This document shows, one piece after another, positions 33,031 through 44,883 of a DNA stretch of 64,000 bases. Origin of the DNA: Lyophyllum atratum (taxonomy: Eukaryota > Basidiomycota > Agaricomycetes > Agaricales > Lyophyllaceae); contig JACGCN010000003.1 of assembly GCA_014905825.1 (NCBI GenBank), positions 2,542,001 to 2,606,000 on the forward strand. The letters are read 5' to 3'. A program made the position numbers and the translations under genes. The notes under the pieces were generated by a model that was not told the DNA's origin, searched no databases, and saw nothing but the letters and a program-made list of their open reading frames with translations. Every line of letters begins with the position of its first letter. Within the stretch, counting starts at the first letter, position 1.

Positions 33031-33214
33031 AATCGCAGCTCATTGCGGACCGTTTCTTCACAGATTCAGGTCGATGTTTCGAGCTAAAGGACCTTCGGTC
33101 CTTTCCCCAAAACACAGCAACAGCATACAAACTCACAATAGATATATTGTTTGTAGTGTTACTGTCCACATCTAACATGATACATCGCCTCCGCGCGATC
33201 TCCTACACATAGAT
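33031..33214 (+). repeat. Split direct repeat B1
   Basis: 184 bp, starts AATCGCAGCTCATTGC, ends CACATAGAT; equals 33455-33638. Confidence 0.92.
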
Positions 33215-33366
33215 GATGTTTTCGGAGAACCCGAGGAACGAGGGTGATCCGAAAAGAGGGTCTACGTGATGAGTAAGCGTCGGTGGCGGGCACCCGCTTT
33301 GCTGCCCGCCACCACAGGAAAGCTCACTCAGTCACTCGAAATCGTGCATCACGATTCCTTTTTGCA
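33212..33366 (+). repeat. Split direct repeat A2
   Basis: Copy of A1, sharing GAT with the end of B1. Confidence 0.92.
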
Positions 33367-33454
33367 CCCGCCCGCCACTCCCTATTTCCAGCCGTCTCGC
33401 CTGCTCGACGCATCAGACTTGCTTTCTGACGGAGCTGGATTGGCCCGCCCGCCC

Positions 33455-33638
33455 AATCGCAGCTCATTGCGGACCGTTTCTTCACAGATTCAGGTCGATG
33501 TTTCGAGCTAAAGGACCTTCGGTCCTTTCCCCAAAACACAGCAACAGCATACAAACTCACAATAGATATATTGTTTGTAGTGTTACTGTCCACATCTAAC
33601 ATGATACATCGCCTCCGCGCGATCTCCTACACATAGAT
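33455..33638 (+). repeat. Split direct repeat B2
   Basis: Copy of B1 and right terminus of the element; ends in GAT followed by host sequence AGAAATATG. Confidence 0.92.
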
Positions 33639-34318
33639 AGAAATATGTTACTATTTGGTCCTGTTCAGTCTTGTATTTCAGCGGCAGCGCGTGTTTCATC
33701 ATCCGAACCCCGACAACCGTCCTCTCCCGATCACATCGAGAAAACGCCATCGCCAATTACATGCTGCGACAAGGCCGTGCACTTTCGCGTTTATCATTTC
33801 TGAGGAGAAGCGCATGCGCCCCGGAAGATTCGCACTGCAGAGAGAAGGGATTGAAGATTTAAGGTCACACTGACTTGGCCGACGCCACCCCAACGCGAGG
33901 ATGCTTCTTAAGGCACAATATCGACACCTGCGAATTCTCGGGATATGCGAAGCTGTACGTTTCTTGGGCAAAGCTGTGCGAAGGCATTTGGACCTAGATG
34001 TCATCACCCACTGCTAAGGACCACAAAAACCACGCACACCACTGCTGGATTTCAAGCTTACCGACTGTAATGGATTACAGGAACTTCCGTGGACGTCTGG
34101 ATGACTCTCGAGCTTGCTCTATAAAACGAAACACTGAAGATGGTTCCTGGTTCTGGCCATCGTCATCGCAGTTGTAATAAAGGGGGATCATCGTATCAGC
34201 GCCGTCATTGCTTCTTGTCGACAAAGGCTTGCTCATCGTAGTATCTCATTGGGGCTATATCAGATATGCGGGATGTATCTTGTATGGTATGTAGGCACTT
34301 TACTATGCCTTCCACAGC
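33639..34318. other. Intergenic between retrotransposon and GMC gene
   Basis: About 680 bp with no supported gene. A TATTTAA at 34319-34325 precedes the GMC start. Confidence 0.5.
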
Positions 34319-34393
34319 TATTTAAGGGCTTCGAGAGTGCCACGAACCTCATTCCCGGTCTTCTCTGATTTTCTTTCCTTCGTTTCTCTCGAC

Positions 34394-36635
34394 ATGCGTT
34401 TCACTAGATTTTTCCTGGTTATATCGTGCAGCTTACTCTCCGCGACGCTCAACCAAGCTGCTCTGCTGTCCCAGGTATCCGACATCCCCACCAACATCAA
34501 ATTCGACTTCATCGTCGTTGGCGGTCAGTCACCATTCCCCATGCCTACTGAGTACAGTGAGCCAACTCACTGTCGCTGCTGCAGGGGGTAATTCTGGAAA
34601 TGTTGTCGCGAATCGATTGACTGAAAACCCTAAAATCAATGTGCTCGTGTTAGAGGCTGGCCCATCGTAAGCCCCCGCTGAACTCGCGATGATATATGTG
34701 CCACTGCTAACCCTGGTCTATTATTGAATTAGAAATGAGGGCGCGCTCGTATCTGAGATCCCTCTGTTGTCTCCTAAGCTGACGCAGCCATCGCCATACG
34801 AGTGGAATTACACCACGACACCGCAACCTGGCCTTGCGGGCAGGTCCATTGCGTATCCGCGAGGACATATTCTTGGAGGAAGCAGCTCAACTAGTTTGTT
34901 GCATTCGCTGACCTGTTTGCTGGCGATTACGCTGAATGCATAACGTGCAGATTGGCTTGTCTACACGAGAGGAACAAGCGAGGACTTCGACCGCTACGCC
35001 AAAGTGACCGGCGATCAAGGCTGGTCGTGGAATGGTCTCCTCCCCTACTTCAAGAAGAGCGAAAAGTGGACTGTGCCCGCAGACAATCACAACCTCACTG
35101 GTCAATTCAACCCTTCCGTCCACGGCTTCACCGGCGAGGTTGCCGTCAGCCTTTCCGGCTTCCCTTCGGCGATTGATAATCGGGTAATTGAAGCGACTTC
35201 GCAGGCTGGAAATGACTTCAAATTCAATTTGGACATGAACTCAGGAAAGTCTCTTGGTCTCGGTAAGATATGCACCTACAGTACGAATTCTTTTGCGGAC
35301 TTATCATCTTTTCGAAGGGTGGGCGCAAATGACCGTCAAGGACGGCCGGAGAAGCTCTTCCGCAACTGCTTACTTGGCGCCGAAATTCTTGCAACGCAAG
35401 AATCTCTATGTCGTCGTGAACGCCCAAGCCTCTCGTGTAATACAAACAAGCGATGGGATCATCCCGGCTTTCCGTGGGGTGGAGTTTCGACAGAGCTCTG
35501 GAGGTACCGCCTGCACATCATCACATCTTTCGCCATTGACACCGGTAATCCAGGGCCCTTAAAGACCATCACAGCTTCCAGAGAAGTTATCCTTTCAGCT
35601 GGTGCCGTCGGTACCCCCCGCATCCTCATGAATTCTGGAATAGGCAATTCGACGACTCTGAAAGCCGTGGGCGTGAAACCGCTGGTCGATCTCCCAGATG
35701 TGGGCGAGAACCTCTCCGATCATGCCGTTCTTGGTAGTGCGTTCGTCGGTATGTTCATTCTTTAACATTGTGCGACTGGTTTTTATCGCTGTATGATAGC
35801 AAATGGCACCGACACCCTCGATAGCCTTTTCCGCGATGCGCAGTTGACAGCTGACGCCATGGCTCAGTGGCAAGTCAACAAGACCGGGCCCTTCGTGAAC
35901 ACCGTCCTGGATCACATCGCCTTCGCTCGTCTGGACAAGAAGTTAGTTCCTAAACTGGATTCCGCTGCTGGACCCAACACTCCTCACTATGAGTTCGCCG
36001 TCTCAGTATGTGTCCTTCCCTATACTCTGACTCCCCATGCATTTATATGTCCCCAACAGAACGGTATCGCCACCGGCCCTCCTGCTCCCATCGGCAACTT
36101 CCTCGCTTTCACCACAGTTCTTGTATCCCCCAGCTCCCGCGGCTCTGTCAAGCTACGCACTAATGACCCCTTCACGCCGCCCCTCATCGACCCCGGCCTT
36201 CTAAAGACCGATTTCGACAAGCTGATCATGCGCGAAGCTATCAAGGGCGTCAAGCGATTTGCCCAAGCGCCCGCCTGGAATGGATATGTACTTGGCCCCG
36301 CTGGTACATTTGCCAATGCGACGGATGACGCTTCGATCGATGCGTATGCCGCGAATAACGCCGGGACACTGTTCCACCCTGTTGGGACCGCGAGCATGTC
36401 GCCGAAGGGCGCGAAGAATGGGGTCACGGATCCTGATCTTCTGGTGAAGAACGTGGTCGGTCTTCGCATCGTCGACTGCTCGGTGTTGGTGAATCCTCGG
36501 CTATTTATGGGCGAGGGTGACGGGAACTGACAATCTTTCTACTAGCCCTTTGTGCCCTCTGCGCACACACAAGCAGCCGCGTATGCCGTTGGCGAACGCG
36601 GCTCTGATATAATCAAGTCTGCATACAAGATTTAG
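34394..36635 (+). CDS. GMC oxidoreductase, aryl-alcohol oxidase type
   Basis: Secreted FAD enzyme that oxidises aromatic or aliphatic alcohols and makes H2O2 for ligninolytic peroxidases. Nine exons (34394-34523, 34585-34666, 34733-34893, 34951-35262, 35318-35503, 35554-35748, 35800-36005, 36060-36488, 36546-36635) join to 596 residues, close to the 593 of known AAOs. The start at 34394 gives a signal peptide (MRFTRFFLVISCSLLSATLN); an in-frame ATG at 34337 is less likely. FAD motif GGGNSGNVVANRL, then LEAG, GGSSSTNWLVYTRG and GAVGTPRILMNSGIG. The two active-site His candidates are in HPVGTASM (about His530) and SAHTQAAAY (about His574), 44 residues apart as in AAO. The exact substrate is inferred only. 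Confidence 0.92.
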
Positions 36636-36758
36636 TGGATCCACTGATCTCTCATACATCCACTTTCTGTGTTCATCTAATCGCGCATACCACCTGTATT
36701 GAATCTCTCGGACCCTCCCACCACTTTCTTTCAGTATGTAGAAACTTTGAATATACCC

Positions 36759-37154
36759 CTATTGCTTGACTGTTGTTTCATTTTTTGGTGTGTTGAAGCT
36801 ACTGGAATTATGAACACTTGTACTTGAGAATCTGTCATCCTGGGCGGGTACTGTAGAAACTGAACGATGGGGAACATACAAGGTCAAGTCGTCAGTTCTG
36901 TCATCCTGGGCGGGTACTGTAGAAACTGAACGATGGGGAACATACAAGGTCAAGTCGTCAGTCACATATATCACCCCAGTCACATCAAATGTCGTAGGTG
37001 GGTGGCTAATGAATGGAGCGAGAAGGAAATTGAAGTGCGAAGTATTCGTGTCAGAAGCATTGACGAAAGCGACCATTGTAAATTCGAATGGGATGTAGTA
37101 GAGTGACCTATCGGCTCTCATCGGAGTGGCGACATCAGCTTCATCGCTGGCCAA
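36759..37154 (-). CDS. Possible small protein with an exact 22-residue duplication
   Basis: Open frame of 131 codons on the minus strand. The segment TDDLTLYVPHRSVSTVPAQD occurs twice in a row because of the 66-bp tandem repeat at 36831-36962. No domain recognised and no splice or promoter support, so it may be a chance frame. The divergent gene at 37467 is the nearest neighbour. Confidence 0.3.
   Translation of the reverse strand: MASDEADVATPMRADRSLYYIPFEFTMVAFVNASDTNTSHFNFLLAPFISHPPTTFDVTGVIYVTDDLTLYVPHRSVSTVPAQDDRTDDLTLYVPHRSVSTVPAQDDRFSSTSVHNSSSFNTPKNETTVKQ
36831..36962. repeat. 66-bp tandem duplication
   Basis: Two adjacent copies starting TCTGTCATCCTGGGCGGGTA with period 66. They look the same throughout, so the event is recent. 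Confidence 0.9.
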
Positions 37155-37466
37155 AATCTGAGCGTACTGATCTAGCGATGTTCTGGTGCCGCCCGGAGGG
37201 CTGGGAGTTGATTAATGATTCCCTACTGCGATGTTGGAGTGAAATGTTGCAGATGGAGGTGGAATTACAAAAAATTGACGGGGAGAGCTTCGAAGAGGCG
37301 AAATGACTTGCCGTTGCACCGGTCCGGCTTCTGAATCTGTACTAATTAGGCCGCGATCACGTGATTGTCTATTTTTCCCAACCCCGAGCAACCAAGGTGG
37401 TCCCAGGTAAACCGCTAAAGTCCACCTCATCGCGACCCGCCCAAGCTCAGCACTTTTTCGACCGCT

Positions 37467-38702
37467 ATGGCCGCATTTCCTGGCGAACTTATCGACTATA
37501 TTATTGACTTTCTTCACCACGATGAGCCCGCACTTCGAGCATGTTCAACCGTCTCCCTTAGATGGCTAGGGTCAAGCCGTTACCATCTTTTTCGTCACAT
37601 ACGTCTTGGCCAACGCACTCGTAGGAGGGACCGCTGCCACCGTCTATATATGATAATCTCATCCTCACCGGATCTTGCACTCTATATCGTGGAAGTCGTC
37701 CTTCACATTCAGGATTGGCACATCCTGGCGGATCAGTTTCTCCCCCTCCTACTCCCCTCGCTCACCTCATTGGAAACTATTTGGATCCTGTCTCGAACCG
37801 TTGACGTGTTCGAGTACCCTCTACCACACCCCATAATGCTGGCTATTGGTTCGCTACCGCTACTCAAAAATCTCCGGGTTCAGCATCTCCATATCCCTTA
37901 TCTCGATTACATTCTCGAGATCCTCCGTTCTTGTCGCCGCATCAAAGTCTTGAACGTAGAGAACTTGAGATTCGGCGACCTATCGAGCCCTGATGCACGT
38001 ACGGTGCAGCCTATCGGTATCCAGAATGGGAGCGAGAGGACCAGTATCGAAGAACTCATGATAGACAACGGTGTTTTGGCTACGGCGTTTATTGGGTCCC
38101 AGTCGCCGATTGACATCTCTGCATTGAGACTCCTTGAAGTCCGAGCAGAACAGCTGAGCTACTCTCCACTAACCAATCTTATACACGCCGCAACCTCCCT
38201 GGAGCGCCTCGAAGTTATCCTAGATGCAGATCGTGAGTAAAACTTGTCAAACTTGCTTGCCCTCTGACCATGTAACTCCTCAGTTGATCTTTGCCCTCCA
38301 ATCGACTTGTCGTATATGTTCTTCCTCAATACGCTGGCTTTTGACATGCGGGCATTATTGGGACGCGAAAACCCCCTTCCTTGGCTGCACGCCGTCCTCT
38401 CTTCCATTCCAGCTATCAACTGCCTCGACAGCCTTTCACTCGTGTTTACCATTGACATACCCCCGCCCAATCTCTCGGTGGCCGCGTATCGTGACTTCCT
38501 GAACGGGTGGAAGGTTTTCGACGCCCTTTTTGCCCAAATCAGATTCGTTCCTCTCAAGCGTGTTCGAATCGATTTTCGCATTGACAACATCGTGGGAGAC
38601 CAGATTGTGCAAACGGTTGTAGACGACATCGTCACGCAGCTACACCGGCTGCATGAGAAAGGCGTCCTACACGTCGACTCTTGCGAGACGGGATTTGGAT
38701 AA
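37467..38702 (+). CDS. F-box-like protein 1
   Basis: Two exons, 37467-38232 and 38284-38702, phase 1, 394 residues. The N-terminus FPGELIDYIIDFLHHDEPAL, RACSTVSLRWLG and RYHLFRHIRL is the fungal F-box-like pattern (Pro, then I/V-D-I/F, then a CS.V...W motif). The rest is a leucine-rich, loosely repeating fold (LKNLRVQHLHIPYLDYIL; RRIKVLNVENLRF). F-box proteins dock substrates to SCF ubiquitin ligases through Skp1. These expanded agaricomycete families are uncharacterised. Paralogue of the next gene: same orientation, same single-intron design, intron at an equivalent place after LE.LEI/VL. Confidence 0.82.
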
Positions 38703-38841
38703 GTTGGTGTTACGCACAGCTTTGATGTCTCCTGAATCCCACTGCAGGTGTACCTGATTTCTGTACCTTGTCTGTACCCGGAATTTCGTCAACTCTATCT
38801 ACCTTGGTCCGATTTGCGACTATTAGGAATAGATGGGAATC

Positions 38842-38848
38842 TATAAAA
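38842..38848 (+). promoter_or_regulatory. TATA box of F-box-like gene 2
   Basis: TATAAAA 58 bp before the ATG at 38906. Confidence 0.65.
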
Positions 38849-38905
38849 GGGTCAGCTTAGTCGTTTGACGTGTCGTGTCCCGTACCTTCCCTCCTGCCCA
38901 CCACC

Positions 38906-40205
38906 ATGTCCATCGCGACATTGCCGCAGGAGCTCGTTGACCAGATTATCGACCATCTCCATGACCAAGATTTAACCCTCAAAGCTTGCGCTCTCGTCTG
39001 TCGTACATGGTTAACACCCTGCCGTTCCCACATTTTTCGTAACGTCGTCCTGCAACCGAGGCTCGTCGTACGAGGATTTCTGAACTGGTTCAAGGGGCCG
39101 AGTCATATCGCATCGTTATACTCCATTCTCGACTCCACGCCCGAGGTTGCTTCGTTCATCCGCAATCTGGTGATTCGCGAGGGGATGGTGGATAGGGATT
39201 GGATGGCAAGGGAGAAAACTCTAATACCGATCCTACGGCTATTGCATAACGTGGAACGGTTCGAGCTCGAACGTGCGGCGGCCATCCAGATAGCATGGAG
39301 AGGGTTACCGCATAATTTGAAAGGTGCCATTAGCGAGTTGTTGGCCTCGCCGTCACTCCGGGAGCTAAAGTTGGGAATGTTGGCATTGGATGACCCGAAG
39401 GATCTTCTTCGTATTCTCGAGGGTTGTCGATCCCTTCGGCTCCTCCACATTGACCATCTACGCCTCGGTGGCCCCATGCAGGATGAATCCGACTCACCAG
39501 ACCGCCCTCCCCAAGCACATTTGGATGCTCTCACCATCGGGGCTAGGACGTCGCCCCACATCGTCAGCTGCCTTCTGCACCCGCAATCGACGCTGGACAT
39601 GACTACTCTCCGTAAGCTGAGTATGTCGGTCTCAGGGAACTTCGGAGAGTTTGCGAGGCTTTTGCGCTCCACCGTCTCCCTCGAAGTTCTCGAAATAGTC
39701 TTGATGAGTGACAGTGAGTCGCCAACTCTATACTATCTTTTTCGTCAGCTCACCTAGTCTTACAGTCGACCTTGTCGCTTACCAGAATTCACCATCCTCT
39801 GAACGCTTCGACATGAGCCACAACCCGAACCTCCGCAGACTAGAAGTCAAGATAGATGTCATCCAGCGACAAGACGACCCGCTTCTCTGGTTAAACGGGC
39901 TCTTCTCGACCTTCACCACCCCCAATGCCCTCCAACACATATATATCGTCTACAGCCTATACCTCCCTGCGCCATATATGGACCGCTCCGTGAACACCAC
40001 AATCTTTAGTGAATGGCAACAGATCGACCTAACACTGACGGGCCCAGTGTTTGACAGCCTCAAGCAGGTGCGACTGGAGTTTTCGCTGGAAAATCCGATA
40101 GGATTCGGCGTCGCACCGAGGTTTCTGAAAGAGGTGGATTTGAAGAGCCCGGCGCTACGGGCCGGTGATATCCTTGTGGTCGAAGCTTTCGACACGAGCA
40201 GATGA
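38906..40205 (+). CDS. F-box-like protein 2
   Basis: Two exons, 38906-39713 and 39766-40205, phase 1, 415 residues. MSIATLPQELVDQIIDHLHD and LKACALVCRTWLTPCRSHIF form a good F-box-like motif. The leucine-rich part follows (LRELKLGMLALDDPKDLLRI; SLRLLHIDHLRLGG). The second exon LRRLEVKIDVIQRQDDPLLW resembles PLPWLHAVLSSI of gene 1, supporting a tandem duplication. Target substrate unknown. Confidence 0.87.
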
Positions 40206-40516
40206 GGGTGTCGTATGCGTGATCGTCACTGTATGCTTTGGGCGTCTTTGATGGTCAATGGAATCAATGGTTCACGACCATAGAAATTATAGCGGCAGCG
40301 AAAGTGTCTGTTCGGTGTAAGGCCAGGCATCGGCTTCCGGATTCGTCAGCGCGATCTCGCTTTTTCGCGTCATGCCGATAATTTGAAATCGCAGTCTGTT
40401 TCAAATGATGACGTAGCTAGGTACAGACACTCGACCCGTCGCCTCAATGTCAAGAATTCGCGTATAGAGGCGGGTTCTCCCAGCTTTCACTCAAATTCTA
40501 TTTTGCTCTGTACACC

Positions 40517-42477
40517 ATGGCAGATTCAACGACCGTTCAGAACGCCCCGCCCTCGCCGTCCGAAGTGAAGGGCAAGCCATTCAGCCGAGACTTCCTCGAC
40601 AGCGATAACGCCCAAGCGCGTCGGGTATACCTGAAAGTGCTTATTACGGGCTGCCTTCTGATCGTCCTTACCATTTTCGCTGTCTTGGCTATATATTGGG
40701 GCGCATTATGGAGAACTCCTGTGCGTAACCTCCGTGGCTGGGTAATTGTGAGCCATTGATCATCATTTCTGTGCCCCTGTATCTCAACCAGTTACCAGGA
40801 CTTTGACTTGGACATCGTCGGCCAGTCCGTGGTACGAGATTTAACGACCAGAGCCAAGTCTTCTAAAGTCACGTTCACCGCGATACCTGCCACTCGGTTT
40901 CCTGGCGGCCCGAGTGACTTGGTCAATGTCGTTCGGGAAGAGAAAACTTGGGTTGCCATTGCTAGTTCGTCCATCATCTCGTCCTTCATGCGCAAACCCA
41001 TTGAGACCACGCTGTAATAGTTGATCCGGGATCCTCTGACCGTCTACGAAGCTCATATTCATCACCGAACGTTACATACAACGGTACTGATGCCATGACC
41101 GTTTATGCCTCGGAAGCACGAAACGAAAACGCATAGTGAGCACAGCCATCAACCATATAGCAAGTCGAAGATTTTGAATTCAACCTCTCCAAGCCGATAT
41201 ATAATCAGGCCGTCGGTGCGGGTTTCCATAGCTCCTCTCGGTACTTAACCTTCTTACTTCGGTTTAGTACGAAGCGTCCTTGGAGTCCTTAGAAACCTCG
41301 TTTGCCACGCAAGCCATCCAATTATTCGCGACCTCTGCGAATATCAATCTTCCATCGGTCATCGCAACATCCCCACAAACGATCGTGAAGCCTATATCAT
41401 ACAAGACGGTCAATGTAGCTCCTTTCAATATAGCTGTGTAAGCTTTTATACATCTCTCGTAGTTGTACATTGCTGACATGATGCTACGCAGCGCATCCGC
41501 TGTAACTTTCGTTGGACTCATCTACATGTTAATTCTGTCATTCTTCGTGGTTGTACGTCCCCAACCCCTTATGCATTCGCTACGAAGGTTCATGAGATCA
41601 GGATAGATGACTGCATATGGCGCTCGCGCCGCCGCCGGATTTGAAAACGGTCTGACTCTCCACTCCCTCATCATTACTCGCCTTATGACCTACTTCATCA
41701 CGGAGTTTTTCATCTCTGTACGTCTCTAACCATTCGCGCACGGTATGCTCGTTCATACCCTACATAGCTCTCCTATTCTCTGCTTTCCCTCGCTTTCCTG
41801 CTCGACTTTAGTCGGAAGTAGGTGGTTATCGTTGAGCCTCTAATTCCCATGCTAATATCACGCAGATTCAAAGCCGCCGGTTTCATTGTTTTCTGGATGA
41901 TCAATTACGTTGGCATGCTCTCAGTGTAAGTTTGCCTCCTCTCCCCACTCCTTACATCTCTGAAGCGGTATACAGCGGTCTCGCTTTAGAAGCTCTCATC
42001 CCACTGCTCACGAATCGTTATATCCCCTTCTTCATGATCGTTTGGGTCATTGGTGCGCCTCCCAATTTCTTTATGCTCCTGAGATACTTGTGTGAATTTG
42101 ATATGTTGACAGTGAACGTATCTGTCTGCATCCAACCCATCGAGGTTCTCCCAAGCGTGTACCGCTATGGGTATGCTTCTCCCTTCTACAACATCTCTCG
42201 CGCCGTGCGATGTGTCGTTTTCGCCACCAGAAACCAACGTAAGATCCGTTCTGCGCTTAAATTTGCCCAGGTTAACTCCGAATTAGTCGGTCTGAACTTT
42301 GGGGTACTTTTCGTGTGGATCATAATATCTTGTATCTCTTTACTTATCATACAGTGGTTCGTCCGCCGTAGGGAGGTCATCATCTATCGGCAGAAGTGCC
42401 AGAACCGGACGAATAATGAGCAGAAAAGGATACCGACTGTCTCAGATGATGGCGGAAACGAAGAGCGTAGGGCATAA
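40517..42477 (+). CDS. SNG1/DUF3533-family membrane protein
   Basis: Polytopic plasma-membrane protein related to yeast Sng1 and the ABC2-type membrane fold. Twelve exons join to 459 residues: 40517-40747, 40799-40964, 41021-41135, 41194-41215 (22 nt), 41268-41437, 41492-41552, 41607-41717, 41768-41817, 41866-41925, 41976-42052, 42113-42238, 42287-42477. The first membrane segment KVLITGCLLIVLTIFAVLAI is followed by YWGALWRTP and GWVIDFDLDIVG. An extracellular loop has EARNENAYRYIIRPS. Membrane segments recur from AVTFVGLIYMLILSFFVV onwards, then EVLPSVYRYGYASPFYN and a last segment before QWFVRRREV. Sng1 is linked to drug and mutagen resistance in yeast; the molecular role is unclear. Confidence 0.88.
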
Positions 42478-42563
42478 GATGCATTCTTTTTACATCTAGA
42501 GTATCATGTTGTGGGCGATGACTTTCAACCGGAAACGTTGATATCTAATGGCTATACCACGGA

Positions 42564-43573
42564 CTATACATTCAGACGGCCACGAAAGGTGGCCGCAGCA
42601 GAGCCAGAGCCGAGGTTACTAATCGCGACGGCTCTACAGACGAAGCATTGCTTCAGGGTCACCGTATACTGCTTAGGAGTAGGGAAGCACGTTCGGGGCA
42701 AAGACCGCAAGCAAGAACCACATTGTTCCACGGGCAGGCCTTTCGTAAGGTTCCTGTCGATGACGTGCAGTGGAAGGAGGGGGTGGCTCCGGTAGCGGTC
42801 ACCCGTGACAGGCTGTTTGTCTGACCAGATGGAGATGTACTGCATGCTGTCAGCGAGGATGTCAGGGTAGACATGCTCCGCGAAGAATGAGGTGGTTAGG
42901 CGTTCAATGATGACGACGTCGCTCGCGGCATAGGCCAAGCTCTGAGGGGACAGTGGGCGTGTTAACCACATCGAGTGGTTGACTGTGATACGTAGATTGT
43001 CAGACGAATCTCACCACGAAGACTGGTCGACGAACCTTGATTACCTCCCACGGGTATCGCGATCTTGTGCTCTTCGGCGCACTGGCGCAATCCAGCGAGC
43101 CGATGAATCGGTAGATACTGTGCGCGATTGGAATTCATGTCATTCCAAGCAACAACTTTAGCAAGACGTTGCAGCTGCTGTGTCTCTCCCTCCCCTCGAC
43201 GTTCCCGTGACTTGATATCCGCAAGCTGCAAGTCGACGGTAAGACGCATGCGGACACCATGGTCATGGAAGAGGCAGCTGTAGTCCATGCGTCCATCGAA
43301 GACGATCTTCATGATCTTACCTGATTCGAGGATATCATAGATTGGGCGCAGATCCTGACTGGAGAGTTTGACGGCGTCGAAGACGAAGGTCTCATGCTGT
43401 GGGGAGGGGGCCATCGTGCGAAAGGAAAGTAATGATAAGGAGCCACCAAGACGCCCTAGCTTATCGCCCTCGCAGTCGAAGGCGAGAGCAGTGGACGATT
43501 TGAGGATAGGCAACGCAATCTCTAAAGCTGCCGAACTGTCGCAAAATGTATAATCGATGTTGGGCTTGGACAT
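42564..43573 (-). CDS. DEDDy 3'-5' exonuclease domain protein
   Basis: RNase D/EXD-like nuclease. Two exons (43573-43045, 42982-42564) joined phase 1 give 315 residues. Exo I AFDCEGDKLG has Asp33 and Glu35. Exo II lies in KIVFDGRMDYSCLF. Exo III is LAYAASD with Tyr194 and Asp198, the DEDDy arrangement that holds two metal ions. The C-terminus has CGSCLRSLPRTC and KQCFVCRAVA, a possible zinc-binding pair. The ATG at 43573 is preferred over an upstream in-frame codon because MSKPNIDYTFC starts the conserved part. The target RNA is not known for this fungal group. Confidence 0.88.
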
Positions 43574-43579
43574 ATTGAT

Positions 43580-44540
43580 TATGTGTGTCTGCGCAGAAGA
43601 TACCCATGGGTCAGTCAAGCAACTTCTGGGTATAAAAGGGAGGGCTCACACCGATGGAATAGTCTCAGAGCGCAAGAGAAGGGTGCACCTGACCAATGCG
43701 TGGCGGTCTGTGTTTTATATCGTGATGTCTCAGTTAAGCTTAAGGTTGAACTTCCGAAAAGAGAAGGCCCACGGACCTTCAGATTATGACTGGGGGGCCA
43801 ATGGTCGGTCTACATAGGGCAACCAGCTATTCAGCCTGCAGGCGATCCCAGACTTTTGCACAGGCCCGTGTCGTCGCTAACGTGATAGAAGGCTGGTGGG
43901 CTTACTGAGAATTGAGTCACTCGAATGCCTCCCGCTGTATTACACCATATCGAAATGGTGCACCGTTTTGAACAGCATGGTGATGGCCCATGGGAGTCAA
44001 GGCTTATGAAAAGGTTCAAAGTCCTTGTGCGTCAGACAGGCGCGTCTACAACTAGCGTATAAGCCTCGAATTTCGATGCACATCTGAACTGTCCATATAG
44101 ATTGAGGAGTATAGCAATGACAGCGACGTACACATGCAAGTGAAGCTATTGCCCAGAATTACCTCACAAGCTGCCAGTGGTCGATAAGAGTGAGGAACTT
44201 GGAAGAGTGGCACCATCCGAGTTCCGATTTACGAGAATTTGGACTCCGTGATCAAAGAAATTCTGGTACTCTTCCGGACGTCCCGACCGTGGACTTAGCC
44301 ACTACAATATACTCCTCCTCCTCCACCCGCGATGTGTAGCTGCTCTGTCATCTGCGCTCTCCCAGCATTCAACTCAACGGATCCCTTTTATCCACCTTAT
44401 CGTGGTTCCAGAGAGTGACCCGCTCGCGATGATTCCGGGTTTGATATACGTTGGTGGATCTATTGTCGATGTTGAGCTTGACGAACGGTGCGGAGTGGTC
44501 ATTTGAACTTCTGGGTCTACACTGCTGGCGTCATCGAGAG
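43580..44540. other. Intergenic; isolated TATA-like site at 43631
   Basis: TATAAAA on the plus strand at 43631-43637 is not followed by a convincing gene. Nothing else supported. Confidence 0.4.
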
Positions 44541-44548
44541 TTTGGCGA

Positions 44549-44883
44549 TAAACACGGTTTAACAAACATGTTTTCTTACTTAGAAATAAATATTTTGACA
44601 AACACCTAACAGATTTCTTGAGAAACTGTCGGAAAACATGTAACCTGTTTTTTATAGGTTTGCTGCCAATAGAATAACCTTTCTCTTATTGTGTTTCCCG
44701 ACGAACAGGCATTCCTTTGTTTTAGACAAAGAAATGCGTGTTTGTCAAAAAACACAACAGGAAATCTTTTTCCTGTTTTGGTACAAACCTCCAGAAAACA
44801 CGTTACATGTTTTCTGACTGTTTATTAACAAACCTTCTAAGTGTTTGTCAAGAAATTCTCTTATAAGTACGAAAGCGTGTTAG
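44549..44883. mobile_element. Imperfect foldback AT-rich element
   Basis: About 335 bp, AT-rich, with inverted arms. The left block GAAACTGTCGGAAAACATGT near 44617 faces ACATGTTTTCTGACTGTTT near 44803. Outer ends TAAACACG and CGTGTTA also oppose each other. No coding frame. Likely an old MITE; the target duplication could not be fixed. Confidence 0.6.

Larger units (their letters stand above)
27685..33638 (+). mobile_element. Ngaro-type tyrosine-recombinase retrotransposon (DIRS order), about 5.95 kb
   Basis: The order is A1 - gag - RT/RNase H - tyrosine recombinase - B1 - A2 - B2. A1 (27685-27839) equals A2 (33212-33366) in length, 155 bp, and B1 (33031-33214) equals B2 (33455-33638), 184 bp. 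This is the split direct repeat layout of Ngaro/PAT elements. Such elements integrate through a circle and a tyrosine recombinase and make no target duplication. GAT is found at the left end, at the B1/A2 joint and at the right end, as expected of a recombination core. All three frames look open, so the copy may be young. Confidence 0.92.

Noticed and set aside
27685..33366. LTR retrotransposon with A1/A2 as LTRs
   Set aside because: There is no target duplication, no protease/integrase set, and the B1-A2-B2 arrangement plus a tyrosine recombinase fit Ngaro-type elements instead.
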